Below, piece by piece: positions 31,761 through 44,700 of a stretch of DNA of 64,000 bases (its first letter is position 1; the number at the start of each line of letters is the position of its first letter). The stretch lies in contig OY755038.1 of the NCBI GenBank assembly GCA_963576565.1, positions 140,422,206 through 140,486,205 on the forward strand. The letters run 5' to 3'. This DNA is from Aspidapion aeneum. Lineage: Eukaryota > Arthropoda > Insecta > Coleoptera > Brentidae. Below the pieces are notes generated by a model, which saw only the letters and a program-made list of their open reading frames with translations, had not been told where the DNA came from and searched no databases. The position numbers and the translations under genes are program-made.

Positions 31761-33838
31761 CAAAAATATTATTTTCTTTAAGAAAAACAAATAAGGACGA
31801 AAGTATTGGAGAAAATGAAAACCTAGAATGCATCGAAGACAATCAAAAATACAACTTTAGAAGTCTAGAAATCGAAAGTACTCAAAGATTGTATCAGAAC
31901 CGATTAGATAAAAAATTAATAAACACAGAACACTTATTTGAAGAGATGTATACAAACATAATAAAAAGCTTGAAGGAAGCAAGCATCGAAGCTGTTGGAT
32001 ACCAAGATAATAGAAATAACAGGAAGATGTGGTAAAAGGAAAAAATACAGGAAATGGTCAAAGAGAAAAAACGCACATACTTGAAATGGCTCAGTACTAA
32101 AGAACAAAGAGACCTAGAAATCTACAGGGAAACCAGAAGACAGCTAAGAAATTTGATACGCACAAAAAAAAATTAAATGTTCGAGCGCAAATGCCACGAT
32201 ATAAATACACACATAGGAGGTAGGCAGAGTCTGAATTATAGAAATTCATTTCTACAATAAAAAACCCAACAAAAGAAAAAGTAAACATCCAGATCATCAA
32301 ACCAGAATAATGGACAGAACACTACAAGGGACTGCTGCAGGAAACGAGACCCGAATATCTGGCAGCCTCTCCGAGGAGAGACATAGAAGTACACGGAGAG
32401 GAAGTAATCATCGAAAAAGAAATAATAAAGAATAGTATTAAAAAGCTTAAATCCGGAAAAACTAGCGGACCTGGAGGAATATATGCTGAAATGCTCAAAT
32501 ATGGATTAGAGAAACTAATCGAAAATCTCACATATATTAGCAATCAATGCATAAACGGACATCCAGTACCTGATGATTGGAAAATTGCATTCATATCCTC
32601 AATACATAAAAAAGGAAACAAGCTGGATTGCAATAATTACAGAGGAATTTCAGTAACCAGTACTCTTATTAGATTGTACGGTAGGATTCTTAGAGATCTA
32701 ATAGAGAATGATTTTCATAAACAAGAAGAAGAAGAGCAAAGTTATAATGTTTTTTGTCTTAAACAAGTAATTGAGAAAAGTGGCGCCAGAAATATAGAGA
32801 CTTATGTTACCTTTGTGGACCTACAAAAAGCATATGATACCGTTCCAGTAGAAAAACTATGGACAGTGTTAGAGGAGACTAATATTAATCATACATACAT
32901 AAAAGCGATGAAAGAACTACACAAAGGGTCAAAATCTAAAATTAAAATTGGAAATCGACTTTCAAAAGAAAGGCTTAAGACAAGGATGTTGTATCTCTCC
33001 AACTCTTTTTAAAATATATATCGCAGTAGCTCTAAAAAACTGGAAACGTAAAGTGAACGGCTTGGGAATACAACTTAACGACCGATTTACCATATATACA
33101 CTACAGTTTGCTGACGACCAAGTAATTGTAGCTAATGATAAAGAAGACATGGAGTATATGATGAGAAAGTTATTGGAAGAATACCAAAAGTGGGGATTAA
33201 CAGTGAACGTGGACAAGACACAGTACTTATGTATTGGAAACGAATCCAGTGAGTTAGAACTAGACAATGGACAAGTTATATCTCCATGCAATGAGTATGT
33301 TTGCTTGGGTATCACATTTGATAAGACAGGAACAGACTGTAAAGAACTGGAAAAAATAATAGTAAAAGCAAAAAAGGTAAAGTAAAATTTAATATATATG
33401 AAACAGTGGCGAAAAGCACGCTGTTGTATGGAATAGAGACTTGTCGCAGAACAGAAAAATACAAAACAAAAATGGAAAGTGTCGAAATGGATGCAATAAG
33501 AAGATCAATGAGAATATCTAGAACAGATCACATAAGAAATGAGATCATAAAAGAAAGAATGGGAATCGAGGAAAGCATAACGGATGACACCACTAAAAGA
33601 CAACTGATATGGTACGGCCATGTACAACGGATGAACGACGAAAGATTACCAAAGCAGGTCCTAGAATGGCAACCAATAGGGCGCAGAAAAAGAGGGCGTC
33701 CCAAACTAGAATAGCACAGTCAATCCAAAGATTAATGAGTCAAAAAAATCTGACAGAAGATGATTGTCAGGATCGAAGGAGGTGGAGAATAGGCGTCGGA
33801 CAACGTAGAAAAACGTTCTAAACCGACTAAATAAAAAA
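31761..33838 (+). pseudogene. RTE copy 2 reverse transcriptase and C-terminus
   Basis: Frames 31700-32035, 32491-33012, 32948-33385 and 33406-33714 together give KSGKTSGPGGIYAEML, NNYRGISVTSTLIRLYGRIL, FVDLQKAYDTVP (motif A), FADDQVIVAND (motif C), then WYGHVQRMNDERLP and GRRKRGRPKLE. The single fingers region here shows that the 370-bp duplication in copy 1 is secondary. Confidence 0.87.
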
Positions 33839-33854
33839 AAACAAAGAGGAAAAC
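33839..33854. repeat. 16-bp target duplication, right copy
   Basis: AAACAAAGAGGAAAAC, identical to 30118-30133. The first two A could belong to the element's A-rich tail. Confidence 0.8.
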
Positions 33855-34419
33855 ATGGGTGTACGTACCATGGTTGATCCATGACCTAGTAGGTTTTTTG
33901 TAATATTTATTTACGGAATGGAGTTTATAGTTAAGCAATGAAATTATTAAGTTGTTTACATTACGGATTTTGTTCACAACCTACCCCCCACCCCTTCTAT
34001 CTAGCAAGTTTGACCCTTAACGCATTAAAGTAAAATGCATTAAACGGAATTTAAATCTATAATTATTATGAATTTTTTGTATTGATTCGTAGTATTTTTC
34101 CACAAAATTCTTGATTTTTAAAGTATACGCCAAATTAAATCGATATTTTCTTAAAAAGTGGCAGCTAGGGGCAGCCAATTTTTTTTGGAATATGAGTTAA
34201 TAGTAGACATCTTCCTGTATTAGATTTTATAAACAGTTTTAAAGGCGTTCCTGGGCGATTTTTTATAGGACCTTTTATTAAAAAAAATCTTTAAAAAAAA
34301 CGTAAACTGTTGCTAAACTTACCAATAATGTATTAACTACTATAAAAATATATAGCAAATATAAAGCACTATTTACCCTAATACCGTATTAAAAAACTAA
34401 TTAAAAGCCTATAATTATT
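33855..34419. other. Noncoding spacer
   Basis: AT-rich, no frame or repeat recognised. Confidence 0.55.
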
Positions 34420-34699
34420 GTGGCATTCTAAAAGAAGTTGGGTGCCATTTTGTGACACTATAAAATTGCGTTGTCGCCAATTGTGACACTTAAAAAAACG
34501 TTGTAATCACTCTATGAATTACTGAGTAATTAAACAAATATCTGGAAGCAGAATTGTATTTTCCAGCTAGGTAAGACATTAATATGCCCGTTAAATTTTA
34601 TACAGTGGAGAAGGGGGGGGGGGGGGGGTTCAGAAATAAGAAAAATTTAAGCGCCACTGTGTTTTAATACCAATGTTTTACAAAAAGGATCTTAATTAA
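34420..34699. repeat. Duplicated segment, part A (matches 63393-63671)
   Basis: High identity to 63393-63671, including GTGACACTTAAAAAAACGTT and a long poly-G run (34612-34627; shorter in the partner). Together with 36481-36807 it forms one locus that is contiguous in the other copy. Confidence 0.93.
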
Positions 34700-36480
34700 T
34701 GGTCTCTTGCAAAAGCCGTTGGATCAAACTTCACCAAGTCATCCATACCACCACTTACAGATAAAAATACTCATCCAGCCAATATGCTGGCCAAAATCTT
34801 TTCCTCCAACTCAAACCTAACAGTGCCAAAAGGAAAAACTCCACCGTTCATTGAAAGGGTTTCCCACAGTATGCCAGAGGTACCCTTTTGTCACAGAGAA
34901 ATACGAAAATCCCTTAAAAAGTTGGATACAAACAAAGCAATGGGTGCAGATGGCATTCCCGCGATAGTACTCAAAAATTGTGCTAGCGAACTCACCCCAA
35001 CTTTCGCAAAATTATTCAATTTATCTTATAGGCAAGGGGTATATCCATCATCATGGAAGTCTGCCGCAGTACAACCCATTCCAAAGAAAGGAAAAAAGAC
35101 AGATCCGTTAAACTATAGACCAATTGCTCTACTTCCGGTGATATCAAAAGTAATGGAAAGAGTTGTGAACAATCACCTAACCAAGTACTTGGAAAAGTAC
35201 AAAATTATCAACGACAAGCAATACGGATTTCGAAAATATAGGTCAACTGGCGATTTACTTACATACGTCACTCACTTATGGCAAAAAGCGATTGAGTTAC
35301 GGGGCGAAACAAGAACAATTGCCTTAGATATATCTAAAGCATTCGATAAAGTCTGGCATGAAAATCTGCTCAACAAGCTCAAAGCAACGGGATTGTCGCC
35401 GAGACTTTGCACTTGATTTGAAAGTTACCTTAAGGATAGATCCATTTATGTTGCACTGGATGGCCGGAACTCCAACTCTTACCAAATAAATGCTGGTGTG
35501 CCACAGGGAGCAATCCTTTCGCCAACACTTTTTCTGATTTACATAAATGACCTCATAGATAAAAGAGTAAATCCACTTTATTGCTTTGCAGATGATGGCA
35601 ATGTAGTCTCCTCAGTCATACCACCCACATGTCTCTCCGCACGTGAATTCGATTACTTTAGACTAACTGAAATATCACAGATAAATAACGACTTGGAGAT
35701 AATAGAGGACTGGGGCAACAAAAACCTTGTACAGTTCAACGCGCAGAAAACCCAAGCAGCCCTGTTTTCAAAAAAGACCAGCACCGGTGAGCCAAACATC
35801 ATGCTATCTGTAATTGCTGTCGCATTGCAGAGCCAGTTGAACATCTTAGGAGTCACTGCAGAGACCAACATGTCTTGGCACAGTCACGTGGCAGATATAG
35901 CTAAAAGGGCGTCCCCAAAGCTTGGGGTGCTATTTCGTACAAGACATCTGTATACACCAAGCCAACTGCTGACACTCTACAAAGCCCAGATTCGACCAAC
36001 TATGGAGTACTGCTCACATATATGGAGTGCGGCACCCAAACATACCTTAATGCTTTTGAACACCGTGCAAAAACGAGCTATCAAGCTGATCAATGACCCC
36101 GCACTTACCCGTAGCTTGGATAGTCTCGAACATCGAAGAACTGTGGGCGATCTATCTCTCTTCTACAGGTATTATCACGGAAAATGCTCTGAAAAGTTGG
36201 CACGTATGATCCCCCCGGGAGTAGCACCTACTAGGCGAACACGTCAAACAGACGGTAACCATCAATTTATTGTCAAAATAGAGGCACCAAGAACCTCATT
36301 ATATCAGAATTCATATCTCTGGAGAACAGCATCGCTGTGGAATAAACTCCCTGCGACAGTTTTCCCTGCAGGTTACAACCTGAACCGTTTCAAAACCAAC
36401 ACACACCAACATTTCCGCGCACTTGCCGCTTCTCGAGCGTGATAGGGATCTCCTTGCGAGTCGCATACCCGTAAAAAAAA
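34700..36480 (+). mobile_element. Jockey/CR1-like LINE, 5'-truncated, with empty-site paralogue
   Basis: The borders are given by comparison with 63661-63690, where GATCTTAATTAA runs straight into AAATACAG. In this copy 1.78 kb of LINE lies between them, ending with a poly-A run. No clear target duplication is seen. Confidence 0.92.
34784..36442 (+). pseudogene. LINE reverse transcriptase, one stop codon
   Basis: About 552 codons in one frame, broken only by TGA at codon 211, where the family has Trp before FESYL. Seen: LDTNKAMGADGIPA, PIPKKGKKTDPLNYRPIALL, LDISKAFDKVW (motif A, residues 181-191), PQGAILSPTLFLIYINDL and FADD (motif C, about residue 268). The C-terminal domain has YCSHIWSAAPKH and NKLPATVFPAGYNLNRFK. 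The N-terminal endonuclease is absent, so the copy is 5'-truncated. Clade is Jockey/CR1 superfamily by motif layout. Confidence 0.9.
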
Positions 36481-36807
36481 AAATACAGTTTAACTTAAAC
36501 GTTGTAGCCAAACAATGAAACTCTACCTACTTCCGAGGCTTCCAGATTATTTGTGTAATTAAAAAAACCCAAAAAGAAATTAACCTATTGACAAAATTAA
36601 ATTTTAAAAGATTCCCAAATGAATTAAATTGACACAAATAGAAAGCACTTTATAGGTAGACGGACATCTTCAACAGGTTATAGTGTACCTACATTTGAGT
36701 CAGTAGTGGGAGACTCAATTATATAAATGGTTGTAAAAAAATGCACCTCCAAAATCATTCCATCATAGGGGAGATCTGGAGCAAATATCTGCTGTCATCA
36801 TTCTACG
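36481..36807. repeat. Duplicated segment, part B (matches 63672-64000)
   Basis: About a dozen differences by eye over about 327 bases against 63672-64000. The partner runs off the window end, so the duplication may be longer. Confidence 0.93.
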
Positions 36808-39298
36808 TTGGGTAGAATGAGACAGACCGCAACCCAGTCCGAGATCTACCCCATAAGGCAAAACAATGGAAAAAAACGCTAAATAAAATAACTCTATCTC
36901 TCTTTTGCCTCTGCAAAGTTAATCATTGGGTTGTACAAATAATTGCGAAAATTTAGTTCATCTGGTATATTTCAAATCCGAGGATAGAAATGTTCATAGC
37001 AATAGAAAAAAACAAAATAAGTTGGAGCAAAATATCAAGGCAATTGCAATTGTACAAGAAAATTCAACTTAACTATGCCGCAAAACCCTGGTTATGACAC
37101 CATTTTCCTACGTTACAAGAAATGTTAAAATTAAAAAAATATTAAAAGTTATATGAGAAAAATTATGCCAGTTACTCGCTCCTACCTTGATCCTTTGATT
37201 ATTTTATGGTTAAATATAGTCTTGTTAACGTGTTGTTGTTACCAGGTAGTTTCTCTCCACTGCACTGGGTCTCATTCTGCCTACGCCCTCCCTGTTGATT
37301 ATCTAGCACATCACGCTAGGGCAGCACATGGTTTCAAATATAGGAATGGAATCTTGCCCGAGCGTAGAACCCTGTGGAAAACGAAATATTTCTGTTTCCT
37401 GGAATTCGTCGGTTTTGCACGATGTTCCCTTACCCCGAGTAACATAAATCAAGAACCCCATGACGACTTAATAAAATAAAGCAGATTTCAACAGACAGTT
37501 ACAACTGGCTCGAACCTTGTTCCACCAGCAACCAGCACAACCGTCCCGTTGATGGAGTGGACAGTGCTGTAGACACAGGAGAAAAACAATATATAGTTTT
37601 AATCCAACACGTGGTTTAAAAAAATATATAAAGAAAACTCCAAAAATTCCACACGTCTTTTGTAGAAAAATTATATTTCACACGAACAATAGTTACAATT
37701 TAAGAGGCAAATATTATCTTGAAGAATTCTCAAAAATAAAAAAAAAATCGAACTTACCAACGCTTTTCTGTAGGAATGGCGCAGGTCGCCTTGAGTCCCT
37801 CACTCAGAGGATGTGAGCCGTCATTTAAAATACGCCAACGACGGACTCACGCTTCACAGTCTTTGGGAAGAACCTGCTTTCACTGCAGTGCCAGTCACCA
37901 AAAAAAAAACCCAAGGGCGATCCAGCCAATTCTTTAGAAAAGAGAAATGACACTTGACTTGACACAATTTGGTGGGGCACAGTACACAGTACCAACCAAA
38001 TTTTCTCGGTCAAATTCAAATAAGAATGCAAACCCATTTAAAAAAACACTTGCTAACCAAAAATCCCCTAGCATCAGGTTTGTAAGCCTGCCAAAAACTC
38101 CGCCGTTTTCGAACTAGCCAATGACGAAGTACACTAGTACTTCGGTACAGCTCTGTAGGGGGCAGCATCAATTAAGGGAATATTCCAAAGGCGTCCAACG
38201 CGCATTGAGGTGTTGTCGGATCTATTTCTACGGATTGCCATTTTTATAAACGAGCATTTCGAGATGGCCATACATAGACCAAAACAAATGTCAAAATGGA
38301 CCACTTCCAACATAGCAAGTAGGAGAAAAATAACCAGTTAGACTATAAGAAGTTTAGTATTGAAACCATCAACTGCAAAAACAATTACTGGAAATCAGAG
38401 CATGCATCAAACCCAGGAATATTCGAACACTCAACCAATTCCCATATAAGTGAAGCCATACTAAGTGTAGAATTGAGTTGTATTTTACTTATAGTTTTAG
38501 TCAAAAGATTCCTTTGCTCTTTATATATGTTTTCTTTAGGATTCATATATTTTGACGCCATTTTTGTAAAACATTTGCTCACCACTAGCTAGCCCTACAT
38601 AACCCTTCAATCCGACTAACTGAGTTAGATATTAACTTTATTTAACTATGATTATATATTAATTTATATAATATCAAAATACGATTTTGTTTATTCTTTT
38701 AGTCCTGGTTTTTATCCCTCGTTTATCCCCAATTTACAAAATTGCATGACTTGTATTTATTTTATCTTCTCCTCTGATTAAAGTAGTAAGATATTAAAGT
38801 GGGTGGAGCCTCAGTTGTTCCTGGTCAAACCGTGGACCTAAATATGTTTTCGTGCTACAAAACTAGCTAATCCGTGAAGAAGAAGAGGTCCAGAAAAGAA
38901 ATCACTGTCCTAATATCCTCGAAAATTCAAATAAACGAACGTCCAAAATGGACGTGTGTTCCCGCTGTTACTGAAAACATTTGTGATGTGGCAACGCCGC
39001 CATGCCCACAGCAGAACAGCTGTTTTTCCAGTTCATGAACGTCAAAGAAAACTACGAAGTTTTAAAGATAAACAAAACAATCAATAGTTTTTATGTGATT
39101 TTTCCCGAAACCTGTGATCTCAAATTCCAATTACGATGCCTAAATAATGCGATGTGCGCATATACGATGGAATGCCTCCTTTATAAGGTAACTTTCTGGA
39201 CAATATATAACCTCAAAGCCCAGCTCTATAAAATACCCTTAACGCTTAATTTAGAAAAAAACGAGTCGAATGTTGGTTATTTACAGAAACAATACAAA
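36808..39298. other. 2.5 kb without a supported gene
   Basis: Two plus-strand frames of about 110-135 codons (37153-37479 and 39002-39406) show no recognised motif. The second lies next to the gypsy 3' end and may be part of its LTR. A perfect 8-bp dyad, CGAAGTAC-ACTA-GTACTTCG, occurs near 38126-38146. Confidence 0.5.
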
Positions 39299-39340
39299 TA
39301 TGTAACGTGTGCCTTAAACGTAAAAATGACACGTTACATA
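39299..39340. repeat. 12-bp inverted repeat at the likely gypsy 3' LTR edge
   Basis: TATGTAACGTGT (39299-39310) and its exact complement (39329-39340), loop 18. Immediately to the right, the minus strand has a G8 purine tract, like a polypurine tract, so the LTR probably starts here with TGTAACGTGTC on the minus strand. The far end of the LTR is not identified. Confidence 0.65.
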
Positions 39341-39377
39341 ATCCCCCCCCAACTTCAAGACGATCAACCTAAAAAGG

Positions 39378-40500
39378 TTAATCGGAGAGGTCCGCTGCCG
39401 ACTTAACGTCTTTGGCATGCCACCTCCCTGGTAGTACTTTACCCGATGGTTCCTGATGCTCAAATATCCATGGAGAAATTTTATTCCTAATTACATAAGG
39501 ACCAACGAATTTCGGTGCTAACTTCTTCGAGAAAAAGTTCGCAGCATCTGACAACACATAATTCTTCTTCCAAACACGCTGACCCACAACAAAGTTGGGT
39601 ACCCTTGTACGCAAATTATACTGAACTACGTTTTTCTTTCCTGCCGCCTCTAACCTTCTCTTAACATCAGCATAGAGCTTCCGGAAACCTTCATTCTTAC
39701 TTTCAGCTGCAGATTGTACTCCATTCTCTTCAGATAACAAAACTGGGTTGGAGTAATCTTTTCCTGTCAAACACATATTCCTACCAGAATTAACAAAGAA
39801 AGGAGACATCCTGGTTGTCTCATGGGTTGCAGTACGAATCGCACAGGCAAGTTTATGTATTTGTTCGTCCTACTTCCTGTGGTTGTCTTTCACATAACAA
39901 CATAACATGGTTTTTAACGTACGATTCGTCTGTTCTGTTGGATTCGCTCTGGGGTGATAATACGGGTTATACTGAATTTTAACCTGATAACTCTCAGCAA
40001 AACGCTTAAACTCATTACTTTTGTACTGAGGACCATTATCACAAAGTAGCAAACTGGGTACTCCGAAGATCATAAAAACTTGCTCCTCAAGATGCTTGAC
40101 AACAGTTTGAGTAGGGGCTGTTCGCATTGGGAAAACTAAGGAAAACTTATAGTCTGTAACGACGAGAATCCAGCAATAACGCTTTGTCGAACGAGGTAGA
40201 GGTCCACATAAATCTGTTGAAATAATTTCCCAAGGACGAGTTGGTTTTGGGTGAGATATCATCTGATCAGATACACCTTGTGTATCACCTGCAACCAAAA
40301 GTTGCCACATCCTGGCGCATTTTTGGCCAATAATATTTTTCTGCCAGTCTGTGGAAGGTTTTATACACACCCATATGTCCTGCGGTAGGAGGATCGTAAG
40401 CTTCTCCAATAATTCTACGCCTATGATCTTTGGGGACTACCTCTTTCCAATATTCGTTAGATGGTAACAGTTGAGGGTATTCTTTTTGACATATTTATAC
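39378..40500 (-). pseudogene. Gypsy integrase
   Basis: The zinc-binding part (40380-40500) reads AGHMGVYKTFHRLAEKYYW. The core (39870-40409) has IISTDLCGPLP (Asp), LLLCDNGPQYKSNEF (Asp) and NPTEQTNRTLKTML (Glu), so the DDE triad is present. The C-terminal frame (39378-39809) has VVGQRVWKKNYVLSDAA and LAPKFVGPYVI, the usual SH3-like end. A stop at about 39869 and a frame change split core and tail. Inserts the element DNA into the genome. Confidence 0.9.
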
Positions 40501-40509
40501 AACTTATTA

Positions 40510-41104
40510 TCAGTGTTTCTCCAATTCATAAATTTTAACGGTGATTCTACGACCCTCTTTAATTGCTGTTGAAGCGTCTCTGGGCTGCGAAATTGTATCA
40601 ATCATGGGTACTGCACGAGACAACATGTCCGGGACAACTAAATCTTTCCCTTTCCGATGGATCACTTCAAAGTCATATTGCTGCAGTTTTACAGACCAAC
40701 GAGCAAGTCTTCCACTGGGCTCTTTCAAGATATGAAGCCATTTTAAGCTAAAATGATCTGTTATGACCTTAAATGAGATCCCCTCAATATATGGCCGGAG
40801 CTTCTCTATCGCCCAAACCAATGCCAAACATTCTCGCTCGGTGGTCGTGTAAACACATTCTTGCTTAGTCAAAGATCGACTCAAACAGCATATGACTTTG
40901 TCTCCCTCAGGATAAGGTTGCGTTAAACATGCTCCTATTCCATATCCTGATGCGTCTGTTTGAATGACAAATTCTTTGGTATAATCTGGACATGTAAGAA
41001 TCGGTGCAGTCACTAAAAGTTCCTTAATCTTAATAAATGCTTTTTTGCAGTCTGGAGTCCAATCGAACTTTTGATTCTTCTTCGTTGAGAAATTCTCTAT
41101 GAAA
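40510..41104 (-). pseudogene. Gypsy RNase H
   Basis: Reads FIQTDASGYGIGACL-type catalytic strand (VIQTDASGYGIGACL), CVYTTTERECLALVWAIEKL, FKVITDHFSLKWL and ARWSVKLQQYDFEVIHRKGK. This is a complete-looking domain. The frame is still open upstream to the BEL-2 insertion edge at 41104 (KKAFIKIKELL). It ends at LEKH with a stop at 40510. Confidence 0.92.
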
Positions 41105-41110
41105 CGCCTA
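41105..41110. repeat. BEL-2 target duplication, left copy (CGCCTA)
   Basis: Repeated exactly at 47905-47910. Six bases, one more than the 5 bp of BEL-1. Confidence 0.9.
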
Positions 41111-41566
41111 TGTTAGTCCACGGTTAGAAAAACGCTAAATGCAATGGACTGTAAATATTTTAATTAATGAAAGCGCGAACCAACATAAATATTGATATGA
41201 ATTACGAAATAATCAAACGTCCATAAGTAAAATATTGGTGTCACACAACGGTAATCAGAACAAATGCACTCACCAGTTTTGCAGCCACTTTCTCCTCGTT
41301 CCAAGGGGCCCCTGAATGGATCTAATGATGTCACCACGTAGCTAAACTTCAGCCCTTCAGTACACAAAAATCGAGCACTTTCAGGTGTAGATATTTGAAA
41401 TAGTTGGAGAACGAAATTAACACGCCATTTTCTCTAGGCGATTGACAAGGATCTCCCTGGTTGTTGGTGCGCATGTCCAAATACGCGGAATGCGCTTTGT
41501 CCTTCATACAGTTGTGTGTTTTTAAAAATATATATAAACAACCGCGAAATTTAGCGGGAGCTAACA
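41111..41566 (-). repeat. BEL-2 3' LTR
   Basis: Runs TGTTAG...CTAACA. It matches 47442-47904 closely except for a small inverted/deleted patch near 41340-41357 and a few extra bases near 41515-41528 (TGTGTTTTTAAAAATA). On the minus strand a TATA-like run (TTTATATATA) lies near 41530-41540. A purine-rich tract precedes it on the minus strand (TTTTGGAGGGCAGTTA). Confidence 0.95.
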
Positions 41567-41782
41567 TAACTGCCCTCCAAAACACACAATTTTAGAATCT
41601 CAACCGGACAGATATAGATATAAGAAGAAGAATCGACCGATAAATATAAATGAATGAAAACAGATAAGTATCGTAAGTTTATTTAGATATAACGAAATCC
41701 CGAAAAAAGGCAAAACAAACAAACAAAAAATTCAAAAAAAAAATAAAAATACCCGGTAAAAGGTAGAAAATTAAAATTACTT

Positions 41783-44700
41783 TTAATTTGGCAAGAGGCA
41801 CAGTTTTACAACTGGCCGCTTATAAACACCGGTAACCGTTTGTACCGTCGCAACACGCACCTGACCGTCCCCGCCGGGATGCAGTTCGATGACCCGACCG
41901 ACCGGCCATTTCAAAGGCGATTGAATGTGATCACTCGTTATGATAACCAAATCATTTAATTTAATATTTGGGGACGAATCAGCCCACTTGTGTCGCTGTT
42001 GTAGCGTATGCAAATACTCTATAGAATACCGTTTCCAAAAATCATTATGTAGTTTTTGGATTAGTTGCCATCTCGAGAGCCGATTTAGGGGAACCTCGGA
42101 CAAATCTGACTCCGGAATTTCTGAATTAAGAGGTTCAAGTGTCAAAAAATGCCCAGGGGTAAGAGGTTGAAGATCGTGTGGGTCTGAAGAGGCAGGAGAT
42201 AAAGGGCGACTATTAAGTACGGCTTCTATGCGACAGGTAAGGGTGGACATCTCCATGATAGACAACTTCTGGTCGCCGACAACTCGTACAAAGTGAGTTT
42301 TAAAACTTTTGACGCCAGCTTCTGCCAGGCCATTGAAATGTGGACTGAGAGGAGGTCCCAGATGCCAACGAATAGAAAGTCTGGTGGCAGCACTTCTTGC
42401 GTAATCCAGTAATTGGTTACGAAACCCTATAAAATTACTGCCTTGATCTGACCAGCATTGCGTCACGCTTCCGCGTCTGGAAATGAATCGATGGAATGCA
42501 CCTACGAACCCTTCGGTGGACAGTTCCATGGTTAATTCCAAATGCACGCAATGTGTGGCCGTACAGACAAACACACAGACATACGATTTGAAAGCTTTAC
42601 AACCACGGTAACGATGAGGAATCACAAAGAAAGGTCCACAAAAGTCGATAGCTACACTCGAAAAAGGTTTAAGTTGATTGATTCGATGAGCGGGAAGTGA
42701 ACTCATTATGGGCGGTCTATAGGGTTTAGGGTTGATTCTAAAACATTGCAAGCACTTGGATATGGTTCTTTGAATTGCCCGTCTGGCAGATAATATCCAA
42801 AATTGCTGTAAAAGCAGATTATGTAATGTTTTAAACCCAGGATGAAGATATTGTCGATGAGCGGACTCGATAACAAGAGTAGTTAAACGATGGTCACTCG
42901 AAAGTAAGACGGGGTGTTTTGCCGAATAAGACAAAAGGTCAGATTTTTGTAATCTGCCACCGACTCTAATGATATTATTCTCATCAAGAAAAGGTGAAAG
43001 TTTTCGCAAAGGTTTCGGTATTGGTTTATCCTTAGATAACGCGGAAAAAAGCTCAGAAAAACAAGAACCTTGAACGCGTTTGATAAGAAGGTGTAACGCA
43101 CTTTGCATCTCACCGGTGGTAGGAAAAACAATATTCTCAAAAATAACTTTTTGGTCCGGCGGCTTAGTGGGTTTTTGATAGGAATGGTTTTGAAAAAGGT
43201 TAACTATTCGAAGGACATAACAAATGATACGTTGAATTTTTGATATAGATGAATATTTGATAAGAAGCTGATCTAAGAAGTTGACATCAATTATCGCATT
43301 GCAACAGACTTTTGGCTTTTCCTCCAGATTAATATCTCCGAAATCAATCGGCATTTTTGATTTATGAAAATCGGGCCATTCGTTTTCGGGAGACCACAAA
43401 AACGACGGTGCGTTCCACCACATGTCATGTGACATGAGCTGTGAAGGGGTGGCCCCTCGTGACGCAATATCGGCTGCATTCAAAGCAGAAGGAATGTAGC
43501 GCCACGAGTTTGAGGGAATGATTTCTTGGATTCTACTGACTCGATTTCCAACAAAGGTTTGCCAGCGATTAGGAGGGGATGAAAGCCAGTGCAATACGAC
43601 TTGCGAATCGCAGAAAGTAACGATATTTGTAAAAGTTATTTTTCCTTCATAGCTAGATAAAACGAAGTCAATTAATTCGCTTAAAAGAAATGCGCCTAGG
43701 AGTTCTAGCCTAGCCAAAGTTTGTGACTTTATAGGCGCGACCCTAGATTTTGCAGATATGAGAGAAACAGATATATTGTTTTCCTCTTCTACACGAAAAT
43801 ATACGACGCCTGCGTAGCCTCGAATTGAAGCGTCACAGAAGGCGATGATTTGACAGGTATTGGTTTTTGACAGTTTGATTTGTCGGGGTAATTGAAAATT
43901 GGAAAGAAGCGGGAATTCAGAACGAAGTTTGTTCCAAGAGTCGATGATAGAAGAATCTGGTTCTTCGTCCCAGCCTATTTTCGATATCCACAACTGTTGC
44001 AAAATAAATTTTGCTTGTAGCAACAAGGGACAAAGAAAACCTAAGGGATCGAAGATTGTTCCTATGATAGATAAAATAGAACGTTTGGTTGGGGATTTGT
44101 CCTTCATTCGGCATTGATAAGAAAAAATGTCGTTTTTTGGATGCCACTGAAGTCCTAAAACTTTGATAAAGTGGGGTTCCTCCTTGTCGAAAGAGAGAGG
44201 CATTTGACGATCGGACTCTGGCAATGTTGCCAATAACTCAGGACAATTGCTTGCCCATTTTTTAAGTTCAAATCCTCCCGACTTCAACAAATCATTGAGT
44301 TCTGTTTGAAGGGAGAGAGCTTCAGAAAGCGAAGGGCTAGTTCCCAAGATATCGTCGATATAGATTGACGTTTTTAGAACAGTACTAGCCATAGGAAAAC
44401 GTTCCTTTTCTCTCTCTGCCAGCTCATTTAAGGTACGCATGGCTAGAAAAGGTGAGCATGTCAGGCCAAAAGTGACAGTAGAAAGTTCCCACACTGAAAG
44501 TGGGTCATGTGGAGAAAACCTCCACAATATCCTTTGATAAGGACGGTGATAAGGATTGATAAGGACTTGACGGAACATCTGTTTGATGTCAGCAATGTAG
44601 GCAATAGGATTAAGACGAAACGTAAGGAGTAAAGAAGCAATATCCTTTTGAAGTTTCGGTCCAGATAACAATGTGTCATTGAGACTAATATTTTTTGGGG

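Larger units (their letters stand above)
30134..33838 (+). mobile_element. RTE-like LINE copy 2, nearly full length, with foreign insert
   Basis: Bounded by the 16-bp duplication AAACAAAGAGGAAAAC. The 5' UTR covers 30134-30540 and the start MNIPTWNVQGVNQKF is at 30542, where TWNV is the classic first strand of an APE endonuclease. About 775 bases of foreign sequence (30596-31371) replace some of the endonuclease. Endonuclease and RT continue to the end at GTTCTAAACCGACTAAATA. A deletion of about 50 bases near 33380 relative to copy 1, plus stops, make it inactive. Confidence 0.82.

Noticed and set aside
37153..37479. 108-codon plus-strand frame with a hydrophobic N-terminal stretch
   Set aside because: No recognised motif, no supporting splice or promoter context; likely chance in noncoding DNA.
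39002..39406. 134-codon plus-strand frame beside the gypsy 3' end
   Set aside because: Overlaps the hairpin and the likely gypsy LTR edge and ends antisense to integrase; no domain seen.
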